Shown one piece after another: positions 1-8,563 of a DNA stretch of 27,981 bases (positions are counted from its first letter, which is position 1; each line of letters starts with the position of its first letter). Origin of the DNA: RH-AL1 sp964247745. Lineage in GTDB: Bacteria > Pseudomonadota > Alphaproteobacteria > Rhizobiales > Beijerinckiaceae. Location of the stretch: positions 1-27,981 of the forward strand of contig CAXTVT010000043.1 of NCBI GenBank assembly GCA_964247745.1, read 5' to 3'. The notes below the pieces were generated by a model that did not search any database, was not told the origin of the DNA, and saw only the letters and a program-made list of their open reading frames with translations. Position numbers and translations under genes: made by a program.

Positions 1-138
1 GGGCCGGCCCGCGGCAGGGCCAGCGCGATGGGCCGTAGCGTGGCGTGCGGCATGGCGGCGGCCGTGGCGCGCCGCGGCGCAGGTCGGCCCGGCGAGCGTC
101 GCCGCGACAAGCAGGCCGAGCACAGCACTCCGCATCAT
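1..138 (-). CDS. Secreted protein, N-terminal fragment (runs off window)
   Basis: The minus strand opens with ATGATG at 138 and reads without a stop to the window edge, giving about 46 residues. The first ~20 residues (MMRSAVLGLLVAATLAG and onward) form a typical signal peptide with a probable signal peptidase I site after the TCAAA stretch. A run rich in His, Arg and Ala follows. An AAGGACGG ribosome-binding site lies about 6 bases before the start. The mature domain is outside the window, so function cannot be assigned. It is divergent from the DUF707 gene at 335. Confident that this is a real start of an exported protein; nothing more can be said. Confidence 0.6.
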   Translation of the reverse strand, partial: MMRSAVLGLLVAATLAGPTCAAARHGRRHAARHATAHRAGPAAGRP

Positions 139-334
139 CCGACCGTCCTTCAGTGACCTGACGCCGAACGCGCGAAGCGCGGTTTTGCTGCGCGGCGCGC
201 CGCGCGATGAGGCCGCGGGCATCCGCGGCGCCGCCATTGCCGATGCGGAGCAAGGGCGCTACGGCTTGGCCCCCTCGGCCAGGCCTCGAGCCCCGCGCTC
301 CGGCCGATCTGTGCGCAGAGCCCACCGCGACGTG

Positions 335-1603
335 ATGTCATTCCTGCGCGACTACCTGCTGATCCTTCGTAGCGGCGTGTTCATGCACTCGGCCTACGCC
401 AATCGATACCTGGGCACGCGCAAGGCGCTGCTTTTCTCCCTGGTCCATTACCTCCGCAGCGGCGAAGGCCGCGGTCACCGCCCCAACCCTTTCTACGATC
501 CCGTCATCGTCGGCGAGCGCACACGCGGGCGGGGGCTCGCCGCCTATCTGCGGGACGAACGTCTCTGGCCTGTCGGCCCATGTCCGCAGATGGACCCGGT
601 GTGGTACCGCGCCCACGGCATGAAGGCGGCCGACGCGCGTCTCTCGCCGTTCGTCCATTTCTGGCGTCGCGGCTTCCCGCGCGAGGTCCGTCCGTCCGCG
701 GCGTTCGACCTGACGTTCTTCAAGACCGTCGTCGCGTTCTATCGACCGGACAAGCGCGAGTTCGCGTTCGAGTGCTTCGCCTCGCCCGAGATCGTCGTTC
801 CAAACGACGAAGTCGCGGTCAGGCAGCGCCAGGAGGCGTTCACCGCGTCGCTGACCATGCAGATCCCGCGGCGCCTCGCGCGGCCGCGCTCGCGATACCT
901 CGTGTTCGTCCAGGCTTCGGTCGATTTCGTCAATCCGCACCGGACCGACAAGACGTTCGACGTCATGATCAACTATTACGATGGCGCCACTCGGCACGAC
1001 GAGGCGGCCGACTACATCGTCCTGCAGCACGGCACCAAGACGACCGCGATCCGCAAGCTGCTCGCCGAGGCGCGCGACATCATGCTGGCCTACGATTCCG
1101 TCCTGTTCCTCGACGACGACATCGAGATCGCCACCGCCGACATCGATCGCCTGTTCGCGATCTTCGCCGCGCGTCGGCTCGACCTCGCGCAAGCGTCCCT
1201 CACGGCCGAGTCGTCGTGCGCGTTCGAGATCGTCAAGCAGCCTCGCGCGGGTTCCGGCGTACGCGGCCTGACGGCGATCGAGATCATGATGCCGGTCATC
1301 TCCCGACGCGCGCTGGAGACCTGCGGCTTCGTCTTCGCCGAAGGCGTGAGCGGGTGGGCGGTCGACTTCCTGTTGAGCGCCGAGGTGCGGCGGCGCTACG
1401 GCGACCGCATCGCGCTCGTCGGCGACGTCGTCGCCACGCACCGGCGTGAGGTCGACCTCTCGGAAGGCGCCTTCTATCTCTTCCTGCGCGGCCACGGCAT
1501 CGAGGCCACCACGGAAGCCGGGCGGATCGCGGCGATATTCGGCATCGAGGTCTCGGATCGAGCCATCCGCGCGGCACCGCTGGCAGACGACGCCGTCGCC
1601 TGA
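335..1603 (+). CDS. DUF707 family protein (putative glycan-modifying enzyme)
   Basis: About 422 residues. The C-terminal half carries the DUF707 signature: a V-L-F-L-DDD-I stretch (the acidic triad resembles a glycosyltransferase DxD metal site), then L-A-Q-A-S-L-T, then A-I-E-I-M-M-P-V and a Gly-Trp-x-x-Asp motif near the end. The N-terminal half holds two related motifs of the type HY/HF-(x)n-G-(x)n-R-P-(N/S)-x-x-FD/FY, near residues 38-54 and 108-125, a pattern I associate with N-terminal regions of some bacterial glycosyltransferases. The frame stays open back to a TTG at 185, but that stretch is Arg/Ala-rich and non-protein-like, so I chose ATG 335 (GTG 332 is the alternative; no good ribosome site). 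Its stop lies 2 bases from the convergent GT2 gene. Surface-glycan biosynthesis is inferred from neighbours; the enzymatic activity of DUF707 is not known to me. Confidence 0.75.
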   Translation: MSFLRDYLLILRSGVFMHSAYANRYLGTRKALLFSLVHYLRSGEGRGHRPNPFYDPVIVGERTRGRGLAAYLRDERLWPVGPCPQMDPVWYRAHGMKAADARLSPFVHFWRRGFPREVRPSAAFDLTFFKTVVAFYRPDKREFAFECFASPEIVVPNDEVAVRQRQEAFTASLTMQIPRRLARPRSRYLVFVQASVDFVNPHRTDKTFDVMINYYDGATRHDEAADYIVLQHGTKTTAIRKLLAEARDIMLAYDSVLFLDDDIEIATADIDRLFAIFAARRLDLAQASLTAESSCAFEIVKQPRAGSGVRGLTAIEIMMPVISRRALETCGFVFAEGVSGWAVDFLLSAEVRRRYGDRIALVGDVVATHRREVDLSEGAFYLFLRGHGIEATTEAGRIAAIFGIEVSDRAIRAAPLADDAVA

Positions 1604-1605
1604 CT

Positions 1606-2580
1606 CTAAAGTCGGCCGCGGAGCACGGCGGCCGCCCTCGTCACGCGCTCTCGCCAATGGATCGGGCGGGGCAGGTCCGTCAGCGCGTCGCGACTGCGCG
1701 ACAACCACCGCGCGGCGTGGCTTCCGAGCCGACCGAGCTGAACCGGCGTATAATCCGGCCAGCGATAATCCTTGCCGCGGATGCGTCGGTATTCCTCGTG
1801 AAGCCTTTCCCAGGGGTGGTCCTCGAGCTTGACGTTGGTCGAGACCCCGCCGTGGAATTGGTGGAAGGTGCCCTCGCCGATCAGCGACACGACCGGGCCG
1901 GCGATGGTCTCGCAGGCGCGCAGGAAGAAATCGAGGTTGACCATGCCGCCGCCGCGCGACGAGAACGCGGGATCGAACCCCCCGAGCCGCTCGTAATCGT
2001 CGCGCCGAAGTCCGATGAAGTTCGATTCCGTTGCCGCACCGAACCAGCCTCCGCGCGACGACGAGGGATCGAGACATCGGCTGATGTCGAACAGGCGATA
2101 GCCGTCGCTCTTCCAATCGATCGTGTCGAAGAGCTTGTCTTCGACGGCCTGGTCGTAGCCCCGCGACACCGAGACGTTCTGGACGTCCGGACCGATATGC
2201 CAGGACGGCACGGTGACGATCGGATGTTCGAAAAGATCGAAGGTTTTCAGGGTCCAGGCGATACAGCCGGGCGATGCCATGCGGGCGCCGTCGATCATGC
2301 TCACGATGATGCCGCCGCGCGCGAGGGTCACGCCATGGTCGAGGGCTGCGGCGGGCGATGGCGTCGGGTCCGGCATCCGCACGACCCGCACCGCGGCGTC
2401 GCACGTGTCGAAGAGTGCGTCGTCGACGGGGTCGGGCGAGCCATTGTCGACGACCACGATTTCGTAGTCCGCCGCTTCGACGTCCGTCTGTCCCCGCGTC
2501 AGCGAGTAGACCGTCCGATAGGCCTCGCGGCGCATCTGGTAGGTCGCGACGACGACGGAAAGCTTCGGAGTGGCGGACAA
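1606..2580 (-). CDS. Glycosyltransferase family 2 protein
   Basis: 324 residues with a GT-A fold signature. The beginning KLSVVVATYQMRREAY is the nucleotide-binding first strand, followed by YEIVVVDNGSPD. The usual DxD region reads S-M-I-DGA, so the second acidic residue of the motif is replaced and metal binding may differ. Downstream, R-R-D-D-Y-E-R-L-G-G-F-D is the characteristic GT2 acceptor-side motif. It probably transfers a sugar from a nucleotide-sugar donor to a growing surface glycan in the cytoplasm. The start is TTG at 2580 with GAAGG about 8-10 bases upstream; no ATG exists before the first beta strand. It lies 57 bp downstream of the acyltransferase stop's complement, on the same strand, so this gene precedes the acyltransferase in transcription. 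It converges with the DUF707 gene. Confidence 0.87.
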   Translation of the reverse strand: MSATPKLSVVVATYQMRREAYRTVYSLTRGQTDVEAADYEIVVVDNGSPDPVDDALFDTCDAAVRVVRMPDPTPSPAAALDHGVTLARGGIIVSMIDGARMASPGCIAWTLKTFDLFEHPIVTVPSWHIGPDVQNVSVSRGYDQAVEDKLFDTIDWKSDGYRLFDISRCLDPSSSRGGWFGAATESNFIGLRRDDYERLGGFDPAFSSRGGGMVNLDFFLRACETIAGPVVSLIGEGTFHQFHGGVSTNVKLEDHPWERLHEEYRRIRGKDYRWPDYTPVQLGRLGSHAARWLSRSRDALTDLPRPIHWRERVTRAAAVLRGRL

Positions 2581-2637
2581 GGCTGACCTTCGATTCGTTG
2601 ATCCGAGCTTAGCTCGTGGGCGGCCTTCGACCGCCCT

Positions 2638-3885
2638 TCATCCGCTCCGTGGCTCGGCCTGCTCGACCCCGACCGCACGCGTGGTCCAATGCAGTCGCAT
2701 CGCCGCGATCTTGCGACCGAACGCGCGACCGAGCGCGATGGAAGGCCGCTCGACCGCGACCAGCGAGACCGTCGAGAGCGTGACCAGGATGATGCCGCAC
2801 AGCGCCACCACGACCCAGTATCGCTCGGGCGAGAGCAGGGCGAAGCGCTTCACGGCATCGATCGAGAACACGGCGCTCAGCACCACGCCGTGCAACAGGT
2901 AGAGGCTGTAGCTCATGTCGCCGAGACGCAGGACGCTGCGCCCGACCAGGAGGCCGAACACGCTGCAGCCCGATGCGACCAGGGCGAAGATCAGGGCCAG
3001 GACGGCGACGGGGCCGGCGCCGTGGGCCGACGGGAAGAAGGACAGCGCGGCGCAGGTCAGGGCGAGCACGAGGGCGGACGTCCATCTTTGCGGCACGGCG
3101 AGGGGACCGGCGACGTTCTGCACGGCGGCGGTGGTCATGCCGGCCAGGAAGGTCGCCGCGCAGACCAGCGGCGGCGCCACGAGGCTCGGCCGCACGAACA
3201 GCGCCACGATGGCGAGCGAGACGGTGATGCCGACGACGCAGGCGACGATGGACACGACCTTGCTTCGCGCGAACAAGGCCAGGGGCACGAGGCAGGCGTA
3301 GAAACCCCATTCGTATTGCAGGCTCCACGTCGCGCCGCCGATGCTGACCGAGCTGTTCGTCAGATGATTGAGGTCGGGCCCGGGCCCCAGCGCGCCGAAC
3401 GGCACCCACAAGGCGAGCGACTTGACGAAACCGAAGAGCGTCCCCTCGAACCGCCAGTGCGATTGGGCGAAGACCGTCGTGACCATCAGCGCGACGAACA
3501 GAAGGTACAGCGGACCGATCCTGAAGGCCCGGCCGATGAAGAGTTGCGTCCAGCGCGGCCGGCCCTTCTCGAGCAGCAGCTTGGTCCAGAACAGGTAGCC
3601 GGTGATCATGAAGAACAGCGCGACGCCGCCCTGGCCGAGCATCGCGTAGAACGTCGACGGCGGCACGGTCCAGACGCCGGTGCGCTGGTACTGGTAGTTG
3701 ACGATGGCGTGGTGCAGGAAGACCGACAGAGCCAGGAGGCCCCGGAGGCCATCGAGCGTCGCGACCCGGCGACCGCCCGACGTCGGGGCGACGTCGGCGG
3801 CCTTGAACAAAGGCAGACTGACGAATGCGACGAGGGCCGACATGCACATCACGGCGAAGAGCGGCGAATAGACGGTCACGACCAT
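2638..3885 (-). CDS. Acyltransferase 3 family membrane protein
   Basis: About 415 residues with roughly ten hydrophobic helices across the whole length. The family signature T-LDGLRG-LLALSVFLHH (R-x10-H, with the catalytic His in the first core helix) is present, followed by F-F-M-I-T-G-Y-L-F and the late S-Y-S-L-Y-L-L-H-G motif, all hallmarks of OafA/NodX-like acyltransferases that acylate sugars of lipopolysaccharide, capsule or exopolysaccharide from acyl-CoA across the inner membrane. An extra hydrophobic segment precedes the LDGLRG motif. Start is uncertain: ATG 3885 gives a family-like N-terminus, while ATG 3999, with a nearby AAGG, would add 38 basic residues. Located between GT2 genes on the same strand, it fits a glycan-decoration role; substrate unknown. 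Confidence 0.88.
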   Translation of the reverse strand: MVVTVYSPLFAVMCMSALVAFVSLPLFKAADVAPTSGGRRVATLDGLRGLLALSVFLHHAIVNYQYQRTGVWTVPPSTFYAMLGQGGVALFFMITGYLFWTKLLLEKGRPRWTQLFIGRAFRIGPLYLLFVALMVTTVFAQSHWRFEGTLFGFVKSLALWVPFGALGPGPDLNHLTNSSVSIGGATWSLQYEWGFYACLVPLALFARSKVVSIVACVVGITVSLAIVALFVRPSLVAPPLVCAATFLAGMTTAAVQNVAGPLAVPQRWTSALVLALTCAALSFFPSAHGAGPVAVLALIFALVASGCSVFGLLVGRSVLRLGDMSYSLYLLHGVVLSAVFSIDAVKRFALLSPERYWVVVALCGIILVTLSTVSLVAVERPSIALGRAFGRKIAAMRLHWTTRAVGVEQAEPRSG

Positions 3886-4133
3886 CCGCGCGCGATCTGG
3901 CAGATGAGGAGTGCAACCATCCGGACCCTTCGAGGTGCGCCGTCGAGCGGCCTGAAATACACGAGACCCGCGCCGTGACGGCGAGGGGTTGCCGCTCATC
4001 TTCGCCTTCGACTTGGGCCGTGACGGACCTTCGACCCCACCTCCGCTGTCGGTCGGGTCGCCGCGCCCTCATCATCCATCGTCATCGACGATTGCGGCCG
4101 TTTCCCGCGCGCCCCCGTGGTGGAGACCCAGAA

Positions 4134-5273
4134 TTAGAACCGGGCGCCGAGACGCAGCGGCGACACCCGCAGCGCGATCGCCCAGATCGCCAACTCGCCG
4201 CGCGCCAGCAGCCGGCGCAACATCGGCAACCGCCGCAGGAAGGCTTTGGCGGCATACGACCCCCGTCCCTCCGCCCCCCGCAGCGCGGGATTGACGTCGT
4301 TGATCGTGCGGATCGCGTCGAGCAGGCGGCGCCGGTCCTGGAGCTTCTCGGAAAGCTCGGGCAGGCTGTCGAGGCAATGGTCGATCAGCATGCGGCGCGC
4401 GGTCTGCTCCTCGTCGTAGCGGCCGCCGCGCGCGAAGTTGAAGCAGCCGTCGAGCTGGGGGTGGCGCACGAAGACGTTGGATTCGTGCATGCGATAGACC
4501 GTCAGGGTGCGATCGATCACGACGCTGCCGGTCAGCACGTTGAGGCCGCGCGTGACGAACACGTCGAAGTTCGTCATCAAACCCTTCAGCGCGTCGCAGC
4601 GCATGACGAGGTCGAGCGCGTCGCGCCGGAACAGGAAGGCCGACATCGAGGCCCAGGCCCAGTCGCTCTGACGCGGTGCCACGTAATGCACGCGGGCCGC
4701 GTCGACCGCGGGCAGGACGGCGAGCGGCAGCGCCGGCTCTGTCGTGTCGACGGGGCGAACGAGATCGTCGCGGCGGCCCTTGCCGGAGCGAACATAGTCG
4801 TTGAGCGGTGCGAACATGCCGAGCACCAGCCCGGTGCCGAGCGTCTGGAACATGTCGGAACAGGAGAAGCCGACGGGAATGCGGAGCGAGAGATGCGTCG
4901 CCACGTGGGTCGCGACGAACTCCGGCAGCATGACGTCGTCGGCATCGAACAGCACGACGTAGGGGCCGCGCGTCATCGCGAAGCCTTCGACGGAGGCCAC
5001 CGCCTGTCCCGCGTTGGCGGCTCGCTCGACGACGCGCAGGGCAGGGAAGCGGCGCACCAGCTCGGCGAGCACCGCGAGGCTGTCGTCGGTCGACCTGTTG
5101 TCGAGCACGACGCATTCGATGTTGGGATAGGTCTGCGCGAAGATCGACTCGATCGCGGCACCGACGAAGCGCGCGTAATTGTAGTTGACCACGACGATGC
5201 TGACGAGCGGCAGCCCGAACTCGAACCCGTGCGGCTCGAACCCCGGCGCCGGCGCGGGCGGCGCTTCGTTCAC
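4134..5273 (-). CDS. Glycosyltransferase family 2 protein
   Basis: 379 residues. The GT-A core is clear: PLVSIVVVNYNYARF near residues 22-36, C-V-V-L-D-N-R-S-T-D-D near 54-64, and the metal-binding L-F-DADD motif at about 109-113. The C-terminal half is helical and variable, as expected for acceptor recognition. The start is GTG 5273, which overlaps the TGA of the upstream gene as GTGA, so the two are translationally coupled; the longer open frame upstream is just the reverse reading of that neighbour. It is a close paralogue of the GT2 gene at 6275-7378: both share N-Y-N-Y-x-R-F, D-A-D-D and an unusual H-L-S-L-R-(x)2-V-G-F-(x)3-D-M segment. Likely adds a sugar to a surface glycan; donor and acceptor unknown. 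Confidence 0.9.
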   Translation of the reverse strand: MNEAPPAPAPGFEPHGFEFGLPLVSIVVVNYNYARFVGAAIESIFAQTYPNIECVVLDNRSTDDSLAVLAELVRRFPALRVVERAANAGQAVASVEGFAMTRGPYVVLFDADDVMLPEFVATHVATHLSLRIPVGFSCSDMFQTLGTGLVLGMFAPLNDYVRSGKGRRDDLVRPVDTTEPALPLAVLPAVDAARVHYVAPRQSDWAWASMSAFLFRRDALDLVMRCDALKGLMTNFDVFVTRGLNVLTGSVVIDRTLTVYRMHESNVFVRHPQLDGCFNFARGGRYDEEQTARRMLIDHCLDSLPELSEKLQDRRRLLDAIRTINDVNPALRGAEGRGSYAAKAFLRRLPMLRRLLARGELAIWAIALRVSPLRLGARF

Positions 5274-6172
5274 AGGCCGGCTTTCGCCACGCGGGCGTCC
5301 GCAAGGCGCGCGTAGGTGGCCCAGGCCTCGTCGAAGACGCCGCCCTTGGGCACGCCGGTCACGCCCGGCCAATGCGCGAAATAGACCTGGCCGTTGTAGG
5401 AGCAGATCGGGCCGTCGTCGCCGAACACCACGTTGTCGGCCTTGTGGTAGCTCTCGCCGGACGCGCCGGGCACCACGTCGTAGAGCGCCTTGATCTTCAG
5501 CCGCTTGCGGTGGACGACGAAATTGGTGAGCGGCTGGGCGTAGAGGCCGCCGCGCTGACGCACGGCATCGAAGGTCCGCTCGTCGGCCTCCATGGCGTCG
5601 TAGAAGTCCTGCACGTCGAGGACCTTGTTCGAGGTGACGAAGAACCCGTCGTTGAAGGTGAAGGCGTCGCGCAGGTAGTCGATGTCGTGGCTGCGCTTGT
5701 TGTAGACGTACTCGTTGGTCCGCGTGACCACGATGAAGTCGGTGACGCCCGGCTCGATGAGGCCGAACACCGGCTTGAGGTCGCGGAACAGGATGATGTC
5801 GACGTCGAAGTAGATCACCTCGTCGAGCGGCAGGGCGAGGCTCAGCAGCTTGCGCAGCCGGAACCGCTTGCCGAAGCTGACGGGGTACAGCTTCTTCGAC
5901 AGGGCATCGAGCTCGCGGCAGTCGATGTCGGAGAACTGGACGCCGTAGAGCGCCGCGACCTCGCGCGTGCGGGCGACCTGGTCGTCGTAGGGGATGAGGT
6001 GCACGGGCAGCGTCGGGTTCGTCGCCTTCCAGCTCTCGAGGAAGGGCAGCAGCCAGTGCATGACCTTGTCGTTGGCGATGATCGCGATCGCGCGCGTCCC
6101 TGCGGCGACCTTGCCGCGGCCTGCGCCATCGGGCAAGAACGACGCGTCCAACGAGGGTCCATCGAGGCTCAT
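5270..6172 (-). CDS. GT8-like nucleotide-diphospho-sugar transferase
   Basis: 300 residues. A-I-A-I-I-A-N-D-K near residues 28-36 forms the first strand and E-V-I-Y-F-DVD-I-I-L-F-R at about 118-130 is a classical DxD metal and nucleotide-sugar site embedded between hydrophobic strands, as in GT8-type or related GT-A transferases. A late N-G-Q-V-Y-F-A-H-W-P-G motif resembles the H-x-x-G element of GT8 enzymes, though the canonical K-P-W is missing, so the exact family is open. ATG 6172 is the start; it is divergent from the GT2 gene at 6275 with 102 bp between them, which must hold both promoters. Its stop overlaps the next GT2 start by 4 bases. Role in surface glycan assembly is inferred from context. 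Confidence 0.78.
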   Translation of the reverse strand: MSLDGPSLDASFLPDGAGRGKVAAGTRAIAIIANDKVMHWLLPFLESWKATNPTLPVHLIPYDDQVARTREVAALYGVQFSDIDCRELDALSKKLYPVSFGKRFRLRKLLSLALPLDEVIYFDVDIILFRDLKPVFGLIEPGVTDFIVVTRTNEYVYNKRSHDIDYLRDAFTFNDGFFVTSNKVLDVQDFYDAMEADERTFDAVRQRGGLYAQPLTNFVVHRKRLKIKALYDVVPGASGESYHKADNVVFGDDGPICSYNGQVYFAHWPGVTGVPKGGVFDEAWATYARLADARVAKAGL

Positions 6173-6274
6173 GATTGTCTTCGACGTCTCCGGTCGCGGC
6201 GAGGGCCGCTTCCGCTACAATCCCTGGGACGCCGGCGCAACCGCGACCGCGCCCCCAGGGCCGCCGACACGCTC

Positions 6275-7378
6275 GTGAGCGCGCTCGCGCCCGGGATCGA
6301 CCTGCCGCTCGTCAGCATCGTCATCGTCAACTACAATTACGGCCGCTTCCTGCGCGCGCTGCTCGACACCGTCGCGGCGCAAACCTATCCCCGCGTCGAA
6401 TGCATCCTGGTCGACAATTCCTCCGTCGACGAGACGTCTGAGATCCTCGCGGAGTTCGAGCGCGAAGATCGCGACGTCACGCTCGTCCGCCGGCCGGGCA
6501 ACGACGGCCAGACGCCGGCCTCGCTCGACGGCTTGGCGCGGGCGACGGGGGCCTACGTCATCTTCGTCGATGCCGACGACCTGCTGCTGCCGCGCTGCGT
6601 CGAGGCCCATGTCTACGCCCACCTCTCGCTGCGCGCGCACGTCGGCTTCACCTCCGGCGACATGCTGCAGGTGGCGGACGGCCAGGTCGTCGTCGCCGGA
6701 GGCGAGGATTTCAACGGCTACATCCGCCGCCGCAAGCGGCCCGAGCCGCGCGACTTCCGGCCGTTCCGGCATGCCGGTCCCGACCTCTTCGCCGAGACCG
6801 CGGCGCGGCTGGAGGGCCGCATCCACCGCGTGCCGCCGCTGCACACCCGCTGGATCTGGTCGCCGACATCCGGCAATTGCTACCGGCGCGACGCGCTGCT
6901 GCTGTTCGCCGACAATCCCGAGCTGGCGCGCCTGCGTACCGGCACGGACATGTATTTCGCCCACGCGATCGGCGCCCTGAGCGGCAGCGCTTTGATCGAC
7001 GAGCCGGTGTTCGCCTATCGGATCCACGGCGGCAACATCTACACGCAGCGCGCCCAGCTCGACCGCACGCTCTGCTTCAAGCCGGGCAGCGCCGGCGACA
7101 GCAACGCGCGGGCGCGCCTGGTCATCGTCGATCATCTCGTCGCCCAGGCCGCCCGTTTCGCGCCCAATATCTGGCTCAGGCTCTACCTCGTCGCGCTGCT
7201 GATCCGGCTCGACCTGCGCGACCCCGAGGCGCCGCGCGGCTGGCGCCGCCGCTCGCGCCTGGCCCAGGCGCTTGTCGCGCACGGGGGCGCTGCGCGTGAC
7301 GCGCTGGGGCCGTGGCTCTCCGGCTTCCTTCGTGTGTGGAGCGGCGCGCCGTTGCGGGGCCCGCGGTCAGGCGGCTAG
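6275..7378 (+). CDS. Glycosyltransferase family 2 protein
   Basis: 367 residues from GTG 6275, the first possible start in a frame that is open far upstream but has no ATG, GTG or TTG between 6173 and 6275. GT-A motifs: PLVSIVIVNYNYGRF near residues 11-25, C-I-L-V-D-N-S-S-V-D near 43-52, and F-V-DADD at 97-102. A-Y-R-I-H-G-G-N later in the protein is the common GT2 Y-R-x-H-x-x-N element. Sequence is clearly paralogous to the GT2 at 4134-5273, in opposite orientation across the GT8-like gene. Its stop overlaps the convergent GT8 gene by 12 bp. Probably a cytoplasmic sugar transferase in surface polysaccharide synthesis. Confidence 0.9.
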   Translation: MSALAPGIDLPLVSIVIVNYNYGRFLRALLDTVAAQTYPRVECILVDNSSVDETSEILAEFEREDRDVTLVRRPGNDGQTPASLDGLARATGAYVIFVDADDLLLPRCVEAHVYAHLSLRAHVGFTSGDMLQVADGQVVVAGGEDFNGYIRRRKRPEPRDFRPFRHAGPDLFAETAARLEGRIHRVPPLHTRWIWSPTSGNCYRRDALLLFADNPELARLRTGTDMYFAHAIGALSGSALIDEPVFAYRIHGGNIYTQRAQLDRTLCFKPGSAGDSNARARLVIVDHLVAQAARFAPNIWLRLYLVALLIRLDLRDPEAPRGWRRRSRLAQALVAHGGAARDALGPWLSGFLRVWSGAPLRGPRSGG

Positions 7379-8368
7379 CGCCGTCGCCGCCGGGATCTTG
7401 CTGCGGCGGCGCTGCTCCGGCGTCTCCCTGGCGCGGTAGGCCGCGGCGATGCGCTCGTACACCGGCGAGAGCGCGGCGTAGCGCCACCACAGCGCGTCGC
7501 GCGGGGTCGCCGGCTCGTGCGGCGCCCAGGGCTTGTTGGCGCCGGCGTAGTGCATGATCCAGGCCTCGCGCCGCCAGATCGCGCGCACCGCCTCCCAACG
7601 CCGGCCGGCCGCGGTCAGCCGCACCAGCACGTTGACGTAGGCCGGGAAGCAGCAATTGGCGAAGGCGTTCCAGCGCGCGTCGAGCCGGACGTAGCGCCCG
7701 GCCGTCAGCACGTTGAGGGCGTCCTGGTCCATGTAGTAGACGCCGGGATTCTCGGTGAGATAGCGGATGGCGCGGCCGGCCACGTCGTGCGCGCGCCAGT
7801 GCGCGAGATCGAACAGCATCACGCCGCAATTGAAGTAGCTCGTCGCCCCCGGCGCGCAGGCGAGGCCCAGCACGCGCTCGACATAGGCGTGGAAGCGCAG
7901 CTTGCCGCCGGTCGCGGGGATGAAGAACGTCGGCCACGTGCGGCTGCCGACGAGCATCGGATAGTCCGGCACGGCGGCCAGCGCGCAGCCCTCGAGCGGC
8001 GTGTCGAACAGCGCGTCGAGCGGCCGGTTCACCACGACGTCGACGTCGATGTAGGCGATGCGGTCGACCTGCGGCAGCAGCTCCGGCAGCAGGAAGCGCA
8101 GGTAGGTCGCGGCGCTGATGTGGTCGCGGATCGGGAAATGCCCGTGCACGTTGGTGACGGCCAGCGGCACCAGCTCGAACGTCGGGTCGTTCATCGCCGC
8201 CGCCAGCGCCGCGAGCTCCGGCGCCTCGAAATCGGTCAGCGCGAACACCCGCACCGGCCGCGCCGCGCTCGCGTGCGCCTTGACCGAGGCGACCATCACG
8301 CAGGCGGCGTCGAGCATCCGCGCGTCGAGGCAGATGGCGACGTCGATCCGCCCGCTCGTGTCCGCCAT
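7367..8368 (-). CDS. Glycosyltransferase family 8 protein
   Basis: 333 residues that match GT8 (LPS galactosyl/glucosyltransferase-like) organisation: I-D-V-A-I-C-L-D at 8-15, A-T-Y-L-R-F-L-L-P near 87-95, the metal site A-Y-I-DVD-V-V-V at about 105-113, then Y-F-N-C-G-V-M-L-F-D, Y-M-D-Q-D-A-L-N and the closing H-Y-A-G-A-N-K-P-W (H-x-x-G-x-x-K-P-W), which binds the donor diphosphate. Start ATG 8368 has a strong GGAGG site 3-4 bases upstream. The gene converges with the GT2 gene at 6275 and their 3' ends overlap by 12 bp. Likely retaining glycosyltransferase acting on LPS or a related surface glycan; the sugar cannot be told. Confidence 0.92.
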   Translation of the reverse strand: MADTSGRIDVAICLDARMLDAACVMVASVKAHASAARPVRVFALTDFEAPELAALAAAMNDPTFELVPLAVTNVHGHFPIRDHISAATYLRFLLPELLPQVDRIAYIDVDVVVNRPLDALFDTPLEGCALAAVPDYPMLVGSRTWPTFFIPATGGKLRFHAYVERVLGLACAPGATSYFNCGVMLFDLAHWRAHDVAGRAIRYLTENPGVYYMDQDALNVLTAGRYVRLDARWNAFANCCFPAYVNVLVRLTAAGRRWEAVRAIWRREAWIMHYAGANKPWAPHEPATPRDALWWRYAALSPVYERIAAAYRARETPEQRRRSKIPAATALAA

Positions 8369-8563
8369 ATCCTCCGCCCGTCGTGTGGACGCCGTGCCTA
8401 CACGGCACGCGGCGGCGGAGCAACGCGCCGCCGGCGGCGCCGACCCCTGTGTGCTCCGGGCCACACCCGTTCGGCGATTGCGTCGAGACCACCGCCGAGC
8501 CCACGTGATGCCGCAATCGGCGGTCGTGGTCCGTGCCGACGTAACCCGAGTTTGCGAGTGACC

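Noticed and set aside
338..2404. 688-codon open frame on the minus strand across the DUF707 and GT2 genes
   Set aside because: It is an out-of-frame shadow of high-GC coding DNA: Arg/Asp-rich, low in hydrophobic residues, and conflicts with two well-supported genes.
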